A DNA stretch of 64,000 nt from Locusta migratoria (Eukaryota; Arthropoda; Insecta; Orthoptera; Acrididae). Shown piece after piece: positions 1 to 10,019 of this stretch. Positions within the stretch are counted from its first letter, which is position 1. Every line of letters begins with the position of its first letter. The position numbers and the translations under genes are program-made. The DNA lies in contig CM048746.1 of assembly GCA_026315105.1 (NCBI GenBank), forward strand, positions 565,081,940 through 565,145,939. Reading direction: 5' to 3'. The notes beneath the pieces are model-generated. The model was given only the letters and a program-made list of their open reading frames with translations, was not told the DNA's origin and made no database searches.

Positions 1-924
1 GATGTGAGAGAGAGAGACAGTAGATGAGCTTGTATCCCATGGGAAAGCTCCGTCCCTATTGCAAGTTGAGATCTGATTGGCTCCCGCCTTACTAGTTGTC
101 CGCCAAAACTTTAAGCTTCCCTTATAATATTTAACTTTCCTATGTCTATTAAAAATTATCTGCATACTTTCTGTAATGTTTTCGTGCTAAGCTATATCTC
201 GGTTAATTCAAAGATTTAATTATTTGCATATTTTGTAATAAGCTGAACAACGTTAGTCTAGAAGTTTCACTTGGCGCCAAAACGGTGGCTTGTGGCGCGC
301 AGCCACAAGCGGCGGCAGTCAGTCAAGCGCCGACCGCGATACCTTGCACATTCATGTTAGTTCAGTGCGGGCCAGGGAAAGTTTATAAGTTATGCAACAT
401 TTATATTTTAACAACTTAGTCTGTATATTTGTGCTTGGATATACACTGGCATTTCTTCAATAAAAACAAGCACTGGCGTCCTAGAAAAGCTAAAGTTATT
501 CGTAGTGCAGTACTTCCTAGTCACATCTCAACACCTCTTTTAGCATCACTTCAAGTACAACGGATGTGCGACCTGTGTGCTTCACCTGCGCAATGGGACA
601 TCAACTACGACAGAAGACACAAGGTTAGTAAAAGAGTGAATTCAGCCATGCACTGAAGTTGCATGTCGACACGGCACCTCGCGTGCAGTGCTGTCCCGTT
701 TACAAACCAGGGCACTGGCACGAAGTGTGATGGTAACATCGCCGAGGAAATGCATGAAAGAGGGGAGGTGTTTAGGAACATTGTCAACTATCCACTGACC
801 TTCCCTCCCTGTCTTTAAAAAAAGAAGCCCCGCCGTATCTTGCGTTATACAGTGACGCTAAAAGAAATTCGTTATTGCGAGAAAATACTGATAATACCTG
901 GAGGAATCGGGCGCAAAACAGGAA
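1..924. other. Unassigned stretch upstream of a LINE remnant
   Basis: I see no supported gene here. A small GC-rich patch at about 270-335 holds the string TGGCGCC, which resembles a retroviral-type primer binding site, but no LTR edges or retroelement proteins accompany it. The short ORFs on both strands look random. The last ~100 bases may already belong to the decayed 5' part of the LINE that follows. Confidence 0.4.
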
Positions 925-1905
925 TAGGTTCACAGATTTGTGACTGGCTGGAAGACTTCCTAAGTAATAGAACGCAGTACGTTGTTCTCGACGGCGAGTA
1001 TTCATGAGAGGCGAGTGTATTGTCAGGCGTGCCCCAGGGGTGTGTGATAAGACCGCTATTATTTTCTATCTATATAAATGATCTGATGGACAGAGTAAGT
1101 TGTAATTTGCGGCTGTTTGCTGATGATGCTGTGGTGTATGGGCGGGTGTCGTCTGTAACTGACTGTAATAGCATACAGGATGACTTAGACAAAATTTCTA
1201 GTTGGTGCGAAGAATGGCAGCTAGCTCTCAATGTAGAAAAATGTAAGGTGATGCACATGAGTAGAAAAAACAATCCTATAATGTTCGAATACAGCATTAG
1301 TAGTGAGCTTCTTGATGCTGTCGCGTCGTTCAAATATCTAGGCATAACATTGCAGAGCGATATGAAATGGTACGAGCATGTAAGGACAGTTGTGAGTAAG
1401 GCGGACAGCCGACTTCGGTTTATTGGGAGAATTTTGGGAAGATGTACTTCACCTGTAAAGGAGACCGCGTATGAAACACTTGTACGACCATGTCTTGAGT
1501 ATTGCTCAAGTGTTTGGGAAGACATAGAGGCGGTTCAGAGACGAGCAGCTAGATTTGTTACCGGTAGGTTCGACCGATGAGCGAGTGTCACGGAAATGCT
1601 CCGGCAACTCAGTTGGGGATCGCTGGAAGAAAGACGAGGTTCTTTGCTTGAATTTCTGTTGAGAAAATTTAGAGGGCCGGAATTTGAAGCTGAGTGTAGT
1701 ACGATCTTGCTGCCGCCTACTTACATTTCGCGTAAAGATCACAAAGATAAGATAAGAGAAATTAGGGCTCGTACGGAGGCATATAGGCATTCTTTTTTTC
1801 CTCGTTCAATTTGGAAGTGGAATAGGAAAGGAAATTCCTAGTAGTGGTACAGTGTACCCTCCACTACGCACCTCACGTTCAATTGCGGAGTATGTATGTA
1901 GACTA
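925..1905 (+). pseudogene. LINE reverse transcriptase remnant (CR1/jockey-superfamily-like)
   Basis: This is the 3' part of a non-LTR retrotransposon polymerase. From about 950 the frame reads a thumb-proximal RT segment, a stop codon near 1004, then GVPQG (about 1023), LLF.IYINDL and the catalytic box FADDAVVYG (near 1110-1135), so both catalytic aspartates remain. After it come the KYLGI block and the conserved tail VQRRAARFV (to 1580). A frame change then leads to the C-terminal block at 1596-1841 with PPTYISRKDH and KIREIRAR, ending shortly before the 3' UTR. The stop and the frame change make it non-functional. A diverged relative lies at 52890-54445. The clade is inferred from the spacing of RT motifs and could be any jockey/CR1-type lineage. 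Confidence 0.8.
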
Positions 1906-2166
1906 GCTGAACCCCCACTGCTTCGCATGCATAGGCTGGTTGGTCTGCACCAGTTGTTTCTTTTTAATCCTGATGAAGAATCCATATATTTAAGTTTCGT
2001 AGTTACAGCTTGAAATTTGAGTTAACAGCAATATATTTTTGAAAATCAATTTTTGCATCCCCTATTTCACCCCCTTTTTACTCTAATTTCCAAAAATACG
2101 GAAACACGTGTCTTTTAAATTCGAACCCCGAATCCAAATGTGAAAATTTGTAGTTCTAACTTCAAA

Positions 2167-2531
2167 CTTCTAACTTGTGCAGAAAGGGGTGCAGTATTCT
2201 GCGGCATCCATTTTCAATAAGCTGCCACAAGAACTTAAGAATCTTAGCACTAATCCACATGCTTTCAAATCTAAGTTGAAGAGTTACCTCGTGGCTCACT
2301 CCTTTTATTCTGTCGAGGAACTCCTAGAAAAGTTAAACAATTAAGCTAATTCATTTTTTCTTTATTGATTCTTTTCACTTTGTCTTAAGATTGTCGTGTG
2401 CAAAGAACTACTTAAAATTTTTCTATTACCATTCTTGTGTAACAGTGTATTGACTTGTTCCATGACCATGGAGTCTTACTCCTCAAGTGGGTCCTATGGA
2501 ACAGAAAAAACAAATAAAAAAAAAAAAAAAA
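2167..2531 (+). mobile_element. LINE 3'-end fragment inserted in the array
   Basis: The sequence reads as the C-terminus of a non-LTR polymerase: a frame with GVQYSAASIFNKLP, then FKSKLKSYL and HSFYSVEELLE before a stop near 2343. A ~170-bp 3' UTR and an A-rich tail ending about 2531 follow. It interrupts one ~149-bp monomer, with flanks resuming on each side. It is a 5'-truncated insertion of ~364 bp. No clean target duplication is visible because the flanking monomer is itself repetitive. Confidence 0.7.
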
Positions 2532-3589
2532 ATTGCCAAAATAGCAACAGATTTTCGAAAAGCACCCCCTCTCTAATTTAACCCCCTTGATGGTTGAACA
2601 TCCAAAAATACCGAAATACGTATTTTTTAAATCATAACGAACAATACAAATACCAATTTTTGTAGCCATACCTTCAAAATTGTCTTGACAACAAAGTGTT
2701 TTCGGAAAGAATTTTTGATCCCCTCTTTTACCCCCTTAGTTTTTGAATTTGTAAAAATACCGAAACTCAGGTCTTTTTAAGCCCGATCAAGAGACCATAT
2801 ACTCAGTTTCGTAGTTCTAGCTCGAAATTTGAGTTAACAGCAACATATTTTTGAAAATCAATTTTTGCGTTCTCTATTTTACCCCCTTATTGGCTGAATT
2901 TCAAAAAATGTCGAAGCACGTGTCTTTTAAATTGGAGCTCTGAATCCAAATCCGAAAATTTGTAGTTCTAACTTCATAATTGCCTAAATAGCAACATATT
3001 TTCGAAAAGCAACCCCTCTCCAATTTAACCCAGTTGATGATTGAATTTCCAAAAATACCGAAACACGTATTTTTTAACGTCTAACCACCTATACAAATAT
3101 CAATTTTTGCAGCTCTAGCTTCAAAATTATATCAATAGCAACGTGTTTTCAAAAAGAATTTTTGATCCTCTATTTAACCCTCTTACTTGTTTAATTTCCA
3201 AAAATACTAAAAGTCATGGATTTTTAATCTTGACTAAGTTCCATATACGAAGTTTCGTAGTTGTAGCTTAAAATCTGAGTTAACAGCAACATATTTTTGA
3301 AAATCAATTCTTTGCGTCACCTATTTTACCTTCTTATTTGTCGAATTTCAAAAAATGCCGAAACACGTGTCTTTTAAATTCGTACCCTGAATTAAAATCC
3401 GAAATTTTGTAGTTCTAGCTTCAAAATTGCCTAAATAGCTACGTATTTTCAAAAAACGTTTCATCCCCTATTTCACCCCCTCACAGACGCAATATAGAAA
3501 AATCGCTTCTTAAATGACGCCTACAGAGTAAGATCAACACCCTCCACAAATTTCGAGTTTCTATCTTCAGTGGTTTGGGCTGTGCGATG

Positions 3590-3622
3590 ATGAGTCAGTC
3601 AGTCAGTCAGTCAGTCAGTCAA
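3590..3622. repeat. (GTCA)n microsatellite
   Basis: A run of GTCA repeats sits in the terminal unit of the 149-bp array, just before its TATATATAGAGATG end. Simple repeats of this type often mark transposon 3' tails. Confidence 0.9.
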
Positions 3623-3819
3623 TCGGAACACTTCCTTTTATATATAGAGATGTAGATGTAGAATGGAGGCAGCTTGTGGAAGCAGCACATGGTCCGCAGG
3701 GCCTGTGATCGCTGGATTCTGACGTAGGTTCTTTCGGACATGCTCTAAGGAACTGAGGTCGCAATTGTCGAGGTACATGAATACTGTGAAGAAGCAGGCG
3801 GTAAGGCTGGAGTACTTAC

Positions 3820-4028
3820 GACGACGCGGACGCCCTCGAGGCGGTAGCTGTGCTGCGGCTTGGGCGCGCGCGGCACGTATCGGTAGAACTCCTCGTGGTC
3901 CTTGTACCACGTGACGGAGTAGAGGCGGTCGCGCTGCAGCTCGAAGCGGCACTCGAGCCGCGCCGTCATGCCGCGCGCCACCACCGCCGGCACGCGCACG
4001 CGCACCATGCGCAGCGCCCGCGCGCCGC
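3820..4028 (-). CDS. beat: Beaten path (beat) family immunoglobulin-domain exon
   Basis: This is an internal exon of a host gene. On the minus strand an acceptor (pyrimidine-rich tract, then AG at 4030-4029) precedes 209 bp of open frame, which ends at a consensus donor GTAAGT (3819-3814). The exon enters in phase 1 and leaves in phase 0, adding 70 codons including the split one. It reads ALRMVRVRVP, then a first Ig cysteine in RLECRF, then LYSVTWYKDHEEFYRYVPR with the core tryptophan, and ends HSYRLEGVRVV. The LYSV.WYK...EFYRY.P string is characteristic of beaten path proteins, secreted or GPI-linked Ig proteins that act in motor axon defasciculation and bind Side-family receptors. The second Ig cysteine should be in the next exon, which would lie below position 1. 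GC content is far above the neighbourhood. The paralog (I-VII) cannot be told. Confidence 0.85.
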
Positions 4029-4227
4029 CTGTCGGCAGACGAGAGAACTGCTCAGTCTGGTGCTCCGCGCTACCAGCAGCTGGGCACTGCAAATGGACTT
4101 CCAACAAGAGACTGCGTTTGTTGGTAATACTATATATACTTATTAACGAGTTTCTCATTTTTGGACATCATCAGATATCTTAAAACACTACTGAAAAATT
4201 TAATAATTACAGCAGTCTAGCTCACAA

Positions 4228-5085
4228 TCTATATTTATATAAAAATGAATTGCTGCTCGTTAGTTTCGCTAAAACTCGAGAACGGCTGAACCGATTTGGC
4301 TAGTTTTGTCTTGTACGGGAGTGAAACATGGACGATAAGCAGTGCGGACAGGAAGAGAATAGAGGCTTTTGAAATGTGGTGCTACAGAAGAATGCTGAAG
4401 ATTAGGTGGGTAGATCGCATAACTAATGAGGAGGTACTGAACAGAATTGGCGAGAAAAGGAATTTTTGGCATACCCTGACATTCTTAGACATCGGGGAAT
4501 CGTAAATTTAGCATTGGAGGGAAGTGTGTGGGGTAAAAATCGCAGAGGGAGACCAAGAGACGCGTATAGTACGCAGATTCAAGTGGTTGTGGGTTGCCGT
4601 TCTTATGAGGAGATGAAAAGGCTTGCTCAGGATAGAGTAGGGTGGAGAGCTGCATCAAACCAGTCTCCGGACTGAAGACAATAACAACATAACATATACC
4701 ACTGAATCTACTGTGATGAAATCTGGTGTGGAGATAGCTTGAGCGCTGAAATACCGGATAAGATACTTTATAAAGTGTGTAATTCAAGATATTTTTTGAC
4801 TTGAAGTATATAAAACGAAATATCGAACAATAATTACTCTCTGGAAAAGCAATTTACTCTTTTACTTGCCACGTCTATGTAATTTGATTCAACACAAGGA
4901 ATACCATGCACCTACAGCGTGTTTAATCCACATCCAATAGGGAAAAAATTTTTAAACTTGATTTGTCATTCTGACACTACATTGTTGTGTTGGGTGCGTT
5001 CAGAAATATACTAAAATACATCTGATTTAAATTAATATGGTTTATATTAAGAGGTAAGTGAGACGAAGTTCACCGGGTCATCTAG
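4228..5085 (+). mobile_element. Non-autonomous Helitron-like element
   Basis: The left end begins TC (4228) and carries TATATAAAAATGAATT and a motif reading AACTCGAGAACGGCTGAACC, typical of insect Helitron 5' ends. The right end reads GACGAAGTTCACCGGGTCATCTAG (split here by eye as GACGAAG..CACCGGGTCAT..CTAG) and stops at CTAG (5085). The element sits between A and T, as Helitrons do. No Rep/helicase is present. A LINE fragment occupies 4309-4692. A weak 3' hairpin and an unusual 3' sequence leave some doubt. Confidence 0.65.
4309..4692 (+). pseudogene. LINE pol C-terminus inside the Helitron-like element
   Basis: The frame reads LYGSETWTISSADRKRIEAF, then RRMLKIRWVDR, NEEVLNRIGE and, after a frame change near 4485, RGRPRDAY and DRVGWRAASNQSPD. 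This is the C-terminal region of an endonuclease/RT LINE often annotated as craniofacial-development-protein-like. Relative to the copy at 15916-16506 it lacks ~29 bp after CCCTGAC, causing the frameshift. It ends with the same AATAACAAC-type tail. Either it inserted in the Helitron or was captured by it. Confidence 0.8.
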
Positions 5086-5090
5086 TATGG

Positions 5091-5284
5091 TATTTATTTT
5101 ATTTCATTATGATACTCGGTTTCGAACAATAAAGATCATTCTTAGATCATGTCCTTGTGCGTAGCTGGCTCGTCTCTCGAGAACCAGTGTTGCTCCTCAA
5201 GAGACGGGCCAGCTACGCACAAGGACATGATCTGAGGATGATCTTTATTGATCGAAACTCATCATCATAATAAAGTAAATACAA
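5091..5284. repeat. Foldback element with hammerhead-like core
   Basis: Two arms (about 5091-5176 and 5201-5284) are inverted copies around a ~24-bp loop, so the transcript would form a long hairpin. The right arm, read on the plus strand, carries CTGAGGA (5232-5238), a GATC/GATC stem (5240-5243 with 5250-5253) and GAAA (5254-5257), the conserved core of a type I hammerhead. The element starts within 6 bp of the Helitron-like 3' end. Confidence 0.75.
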
Positions 5285-5719
5285 TATTGCAACCTACACT
5301 GCTGTAATAATTATCCAAAATTTTTTGATCGCTGCTTTAATTTCCACAGTAACAATATTCCATAAAATATTAACTATGTTTGAATCTATCATTGGATTGT
5401 TGTGCACAGCGACCGTTGATATTAAGTACTGGCAATAACACAGTGTCTGGTCGCAATAAATCTATTTTTTATTCATGTCGAAGGCATCAATTACAACTTA
5501 ATTTCAAGAACGTTTGCCAGCAATAGAATAACCAAGTGCCTGGACAGTAGGCAATAACATTAAAGATAAATTAGTAATTAAAATTGTTTTCACCCAGAAG
5601 TGAGCAGAGTTCAAAGAATTGAAGTTAGCTTAGAAAACATATATAAACAATTACAAATACATTCATATTTAAGCAGAGTAACAGACATTAACTTAAAGTG
5701 TTTTAGCCCAGAAACGGGC

Positions 5720-7850
5720 TACGTGCTAGGCATTAAGGTTGGCCAGCCTTAAATCCTCTTCGGTGCAGAATGACGATCACAGATGATAGTTGTGCAGAAG
5801 GGACATTGTATGCTCTTCGCCACGCACAGGTTGAGGGTCCACTAACGTGTCCCCATTTTTCGAGGCTTACTTTACACCGCCCAACACCAATTGGTAACTA
5901 GTTCAAGCGACTTCCATGTACACCAGCTCTTATTATGACCGGGAGGTAGCTCTTCTTTAGGTTTTCTCCAGCCTAGAGGAGCAATTTCTGCTGTCTTTCT
6001 CCACATGTCTATCGCTTGGTTTGTGTTGTTGTTGTTCACATAGACTCTTACAAAACTTTTTCTAGACTTCAAGCGTGTTGGTACTGGTGATAGGCCAAAC
6101 AGTGGGTGAGTATGAGAAGTCAGGGCTCTACGTCCTTCTACTCGCGCAGCATCTTCACGCCTGATGTCAGGCGGAGCTATACCTACTAGATGATGCAGCT
6201 GCTCCACTTTGGTTGGTTTCAGGCAACCAGTAGTTATGCGACACGTCTCATTCGAAGCAGTGTCCACTTGGCCGCGGTGGTGTAGCCGAGCCGTCTAAAG
6301 CGTCTCGCTGCGGAGCGCGCGGTTGCTCGCCGTGGAGGTTCAAGTCCTCCCTGGGGCATGGGTGTGTGTGTTTGTCCTTAGATTAGTTTACCTTAGTTTA
6401 AGTAGTTTGTAAGCTATGGACTGATGACCACGCAGTTTGGTCCGATAGATTTACAAACATTTGAAAATTGTGTCCACTTGTCTAGCGTGGCAGGAATTAT
6501 GCCAGACAGGTTCTGCATAGTCGCCCGCTGAACAGCACAACGCCAAAGCTCAAGTCCGAATAGTGGCTGGCTGTCCTCCCCAGTTAGATCCCATTAGTTT
6601 TCGTATCATGTTATTTCTGGCAGATACTTTAATCTTGGTGTTGTGACAATGCGTTTTAAAGATTAAGGTCCGGTCTAAGGTCACCCCAAGGTAGTTTGGG
6701 TAAAAGGAATGTCCAAGTTGAGAGCCATTCAATGAAATATTTAGTCGTTGGTTGGCCTGTCTGATTTTTAGATGGAAAACACAGACTCTGTTTTGTTAGG
6801 GTTAGGCTTTAGATTATTATTTTTGTAGTACCACTTCTTCCAATGCTCCAGACAGATTATTTTCGACACGTGGAAATCCTTTCCGTGGGTGACCAATGCG
6901 AGATCTTTGGCGTATAGAAAACTACTGGTGAATAATGGAAGTGGTTGATCGTTCTTATGTATATCAAAGAGTATAGGAGCAGAACATTGCCCTGGGGTTG
7001 CCCATTTCTTTGTAGTCTCCATCTACTGCACCGTCCTTGAAATTCCATGAAAAATCTCCTGTTACTATATAAGTTCGCCGTTAAGGTGGTTAGACTGGAG
7101 TCTTTAGTGATGTCATAAAAATTTTCAGGAGTAATTTACGGTTCACGATGTCGTATGCAGAAGACAGGTCAACAATGGCCACACCAGTGATCATACGTGA
7201 TTCAAAACCATCTTCAATTAACCGCAGCTTTTACCCAGTCTAATACCAGCCTGTTGAGGGATGAGCACAGAGTTAATTTCTACCATCAAGCGGTTCAGAA
7301 CCTTCTCTCCAGGATTTTGTACAGGTGGCAAAGACGAGATATTGGGCGGTAATTCTTAGCTTCATTGTTCTCTTTGCCCGGTTTAAGGATAGTGATGACA
7401 CGAGCTTTCCTCCAGATTTTGGGGATCCTTCCGGAGAGTAAGCAGTTATTGAAAAGATTTAAAATCCATTTTTGTGTTGTTGGTCCAAAATGCTTTATTT
7501 GCTAAATTCCTACTATCATCTAATCCAACGGGCTTTCCTGTTTTACACCTATTTATCGCACTCTGAAGCTCCTCCAAACAGAAAGGTCTAGCTAGACAAG
7601 TCCGTAACAGAAATAGGCATGTTCTTAGATTTTGGCTTGAAGTTTCTGTTATCCAATTTCCAATTTATTAATAGTTGATTGGCAATCTCATTGGCAGTTA
7701 TGTTTGCATGAAGCGCTGTGCTAGCTGGTTAGTTATTCAGTTGTCTGAGAAGTTTCCAGGCTTTTTGACATGGGACATGGAAGGAGCCTCCCCGCAGGTT
7801 GGAGATATGTCTATCACATCCGGGCGTCCATTGGTAACGGCATAACAGCC
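5720..7850 (-). pseudogene. Jockey-like LINE pol remnant, interrupted by a SINE
   Basis: Read on the minus strand, this is an RT and its C-terminal region. The 7600-7250 part contains GKPVGLDDSRN and LNRLMVEINSVL. Then come a degraded palm with LPLFTSSFLYAKDLALVT (about 6930) and NNNLKPNP.KTE. The fingers-to-tail part includes YLGVTLDRTL.FKTH and KVSARNNMIRKLMGSNWG (6732-6550). The C-terminal block is TGCLKPTKVEQLHHLVGIAPPDIRRE (6230-6160). The catalytic box is YAKD in place of YADD, so one catalytic aspartate is gone, and several stops and frameshifts are present. A SINE at 6271-6470 splits the tail. The 5' endonuclease part is missing or unrecognisable beyond ~7850. Confidence 0.8.
6271..6470 (+). 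mobile_element. SINE type B (tRNA head, inserted in LINE)
   Basis: The head has a tRNA-like A box (GTAGCCGAGCCGTCT) and B box (GGTTCAAGTCC). A GT-rich stretch and the shared 3' body with GGACTGATGACCACGCAG and TACAAACATTTG follow. Target duplication TGTCCACTTG flanks it at 6261-6270 and 6471-6480. The host sequence is the minus-strand jockey-like LINE, so the SINE is younger. Confidence 0.93.
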
Positions 7851-8437
7851 CTCTAATCCTTCCACTCGAAAGCCATCAGCAATCGGAATAAATCTGTTAA
7901 TCAAATATCGATCTCGCCTAGGTAACTAGCCATCAGCGCCGTGACGTAGGTAAGTTTCGCAAGCTGCCGAAAACAATCTGTAATTAATAAATAGACTTAT
8001 TGCGACCGAACGCTGTGTTATTCCGAGTTATTAAAATATTGCTTTCAAATGACAATAAGACTCAGTGTCATGGGCAGCGTCAAATTGTTTGAAATGTTAT
8101 TGGATCCAAATCACCCATCAAAACCTTTCCCTATCGTCCACCGTAAAAAACGTAGGGCAAGCCAGTACCCTACAGTCTTTGAGGTGGACAGAAGTGCTCC
8201 ACTGTCAGACTCGCTACCATGATGGCTGAACGATTAGCAGGTGATATGTGGGCAGAAGAAAGCATTTGGCTACAGCAAAATGCCCGTAATTTTATTGATA
8301 ACACAAACGCTCATTGATCACCTTGAAAGTTGGAAGATATTTGTAACTTCTCGATGGACCGGGAGAGGGTAAAGAGAGATGGGCAGATGAGAATTGACAG
8401 TGAGGGGTAGGCGGAGGTGATAGGCCAAGAAACAGGG
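7851..8437. other. Unassigned AT-rich sequence, purine-rich at its end
   Basis: No gene is supported. From about 8340 to 8437 and again 8623-8795 the plus strand is strongly purine-rich, like the complementary pyrimidine-rich tract at 17270-17510 and the purine tract at 37460-37610. These three may be copies of one repeat. Confidence 0.4.
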
Positions 8438-8610
8438 CTGGCCGCGGTGGCCGAGGGGACTGAGGCGCTCCAGTCACGGTCTGCACGGCCACTACGGTCG
8501 GGGGTTCGAATCCCCCCTCGGCCGTCCTAGTTCGTAAGTATGTCATAAGTAGTTTGTAAGTTTACGGACTGATGACCCCGTAGTTAAGTCCCATAGACTA
8601 TACAAACAAA
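8438..8610 (+). mobile_element. SINE type A
   Basis: The head reads GCCGCGGTGGCCGAGGGGAC (A box region) and GGGGTTCGAATCCCCCC (B box), with the usual 3' body ending TACAAACAAA. Target duplication CAAGAAACAGGG is perfect at 8426-8437 and 8611-8622. The copy lacks the GGCATGGATATTTG segment found in most others. It splits a purine-rich repeat. Confidence 0.93.
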
Positions 8611-8622
8611 CAAGAAACAGGG

Positions 8623-9200
8623 AATGGATATTGAAAGAGGGGGAAGTGATGGGCGAATGAGAAAAGGAGATGAAAAGAGAGAGGGAGCCGTGGAAATGGA
8701 GAGAGCTAATGGCAGGAGGCAACAGACAGACCCACAGGGGCAGGGTACAGTAGGTGAACTAAGGAGAAAAAGAGGAGGACTATCAAGAAGTAAAAATAAA
8801 GACATAATACAGTGACTTGTATAAGCTATTATTTAAAATCACACAATTTCAAGGAAAGTTTTGGCTGGATGAATCCCTTCTCAACGAATAGATCGAATGA
8901 CTCACAATGCAGTAGACACATTAAAAAGTACACGTACTTAATACTTTTTTATTTTCTGCTAAGTGTACTACTCATTTTATTATGAAGATTAAAATACACA
9001 ATTTTGTGTTTGTTCTACGGTTCTGTTTAATTTGCGACTGGATTTTCGGCTTATTAGGCCGTCATCAGACATTTTCTGAAGTTCAGTCAAAGACAGGAGA
9101 ACTATGTTTTAAAATTGTTACTATATGTTCACTCTAAAAAAAAATCAATCACAGGCACCATAACCGACTAACATTTATACAAATGTTCGATTCTTCCTTC
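8623..9200. other. Purine-rich repeat and AT-rich stretch
   Basis: The purine-rich part (to ~8795) continues the sequence broken by the SINE at 8438. The remainder is AT-rich without coding signal apart from the hammerhead-like motif at 9041-9068. Confidence 0.4.
9035..9110 (-). ncRNA. Hammerhead-ribozyme-like core
   Basis: On the minus strand CTGATGA (9068-9062) is followed by a GGC/GCC stem and GAAA (9047-9044), and a GTC triplet lies at the expected cleavage side. Stem III is weak and stem I short (three pairs), so activity is doubtful. Such cores are known at the ends of Penelope-like retroelements. Here no Penelope protein is nearby. Confidence 0.4.
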
Positions 9201-9214
9201 TCGCAGTTATGTCA

Positions 9215-9746
9215 CGATCACAAAGAGTGCATAAAAAACTGGATGAACGGAATAGAAGACGTGGAAACAAGACAAGCCAGCAATGAGGCTACCTCCGAAG
9301 CAGAACATCTGCTGAAAATTTGAAGTAGTCTCCTAGCAGCACGAAGCGAAAAATTAGTGAGGTGAATGGTGCATACTACAGTGATGAATGTCGGTACACT
9401 GGATTAATTGAATTTGAAACCAAAACACAGAATCAAAATGAGTCTCTATGTTCACTCATAAGGAAACGATGCCTTAAAACCACATTTTCATCTGCTACTG
9501 TTGTCAGAATTGCAGCTTATGATGCATTTCTTGTATATAGTGACGGGAACGTCGGGAGGATGAAGGTATTAGAAAGAATGGGCTTAAAGATAGGAAATTG
9601 TACTCAAGACATCCTGTGAAAAATATATTTACAGCGCATCTCTGCAGCTAAAAAAATGTTCAAATGTTTGTAAATCTATCGGACTAACCTGCGTGGTCAT
9701 CAGTCCGTAGCTTACAAACTACTTAAACTAAGGTAAACTAACCTAA

Positions 9747-9786
<40 letters not shown>

Positions 9787-10003
9787 CCCATGCCGCAGGG
9801 AGGACTCGAACCCTTGACAGAGAGCAACCGCGCGCTCTGCAGCGAGGCGCCTTAGACCGCTCGGCCACTCCGCCGCGGCTCTCTGCAGCTGAAAGATCAG
9901 TTGAAGACCTGCTTAAGGAAAGAAGACAGACAACGAGAAACCAGAAAAGAAGCCTTGAAGGGAAAGACGATCCAGAGTACAGATGTGGTGTCTTCTGAAA
10001 AAG
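9215..10003 (+). pseudogene. Mutator-like transposase C-terminal remnant, split by a SINE
   Basis: Positions 9362-9619 encode an open frame with RIAAYDAFLVYSDGNVGRMK and VLERMGLKIGNCTQDIL, matching the recurrent motif 'F.DGN.GR.KVLEKLGI.PG' near the C-terminus of the Mutator-like transposase-domain proteins of animals. After the SINE at 9650-9879 the reading resumes with ERSVEDLLKERRQTTRNQKR and EYRCGVF before a stop, the expected basic C-terminal tail. The N-terminal and catalytic parts are missing. Upstream 9215-9360 shows HKECIKNW-like fragments of the same protein with stops. The family assignment is from memory of the motif and is moderate. Confidence 0.55.
9650..9879 (-). mobile_element. 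SINE type B with long (CA)n
   Basis: Reverse-oriented type B copy with B box GAGTCC-type sequence in complement at about 9805 and the CCGCCGCGGC head edge at ~9878. Its internal GT tract has expanded to a (CA)16-type run at 9751-9782. Target duplication TCTCTGCAGCT lies at 9639-9649 and 9880-9890. It splits the Mutator-like remnant. Confidence 0.9.
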
Positions 10004-10019
10004 TGACATAAGGAAAAAA

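Larger units (their letters stand above)
1978..3640. repeat. Satellite-like array, ~149-bp monomers in a ~447-bp trimer
   Basis: The landmark CAAAAATA/CAAAAAATG recurs at about 2091, 2603, 2753, 2902, 3050, 3199 and 3349, a spacing of 148-150 bp. Monomers are of three kinds in the order A-B-C-A-B-C, and like kinds match best at ~447 bp, so this is a short higher-order repeat. The 2091-2603 gap equals one monomer plus the ~364-bp LINE insertion at 2167-2531. The array starts mid-monomer near 1978. It decays near 3490 into a different terminal unit carrying a (GTCA)n run and a TATATATAGAGATG-type end. It may be the internally repeated tail of one transposon and not a centromeric satellite. Confidence 0.75.

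Noticed and set aside
272..290. TGGCGCC as a retroviral primer-binding site
   Set aside because: No LTR edge upstream and no gag or pol downstream.
1070..1525. 151-codon minus-strand ORF
   Set aside because: It is the antisense shadow of the LINE RT frame at 1020-1580.
1978..3640. CRISPR-like array
   Set aside because: Monomers are ~149 bp and contiguous, without the short repeat and unique spacer pattern, and the context is eukaryotic.
3850..4183. Plus-strand ORFs of 98 and 71 codons
   Set aside because: They are antisense shadows of the beat exon, produced by its high GC content.
8460..8525. SINE heads read as intact tRNA genes (here and at about 15 other sites)
   Set aside because: They carry A and B boxes but continue directly into the shared SINE body, have target duplications and lack complete cloverleaf pairing with a CCA-compatible end.
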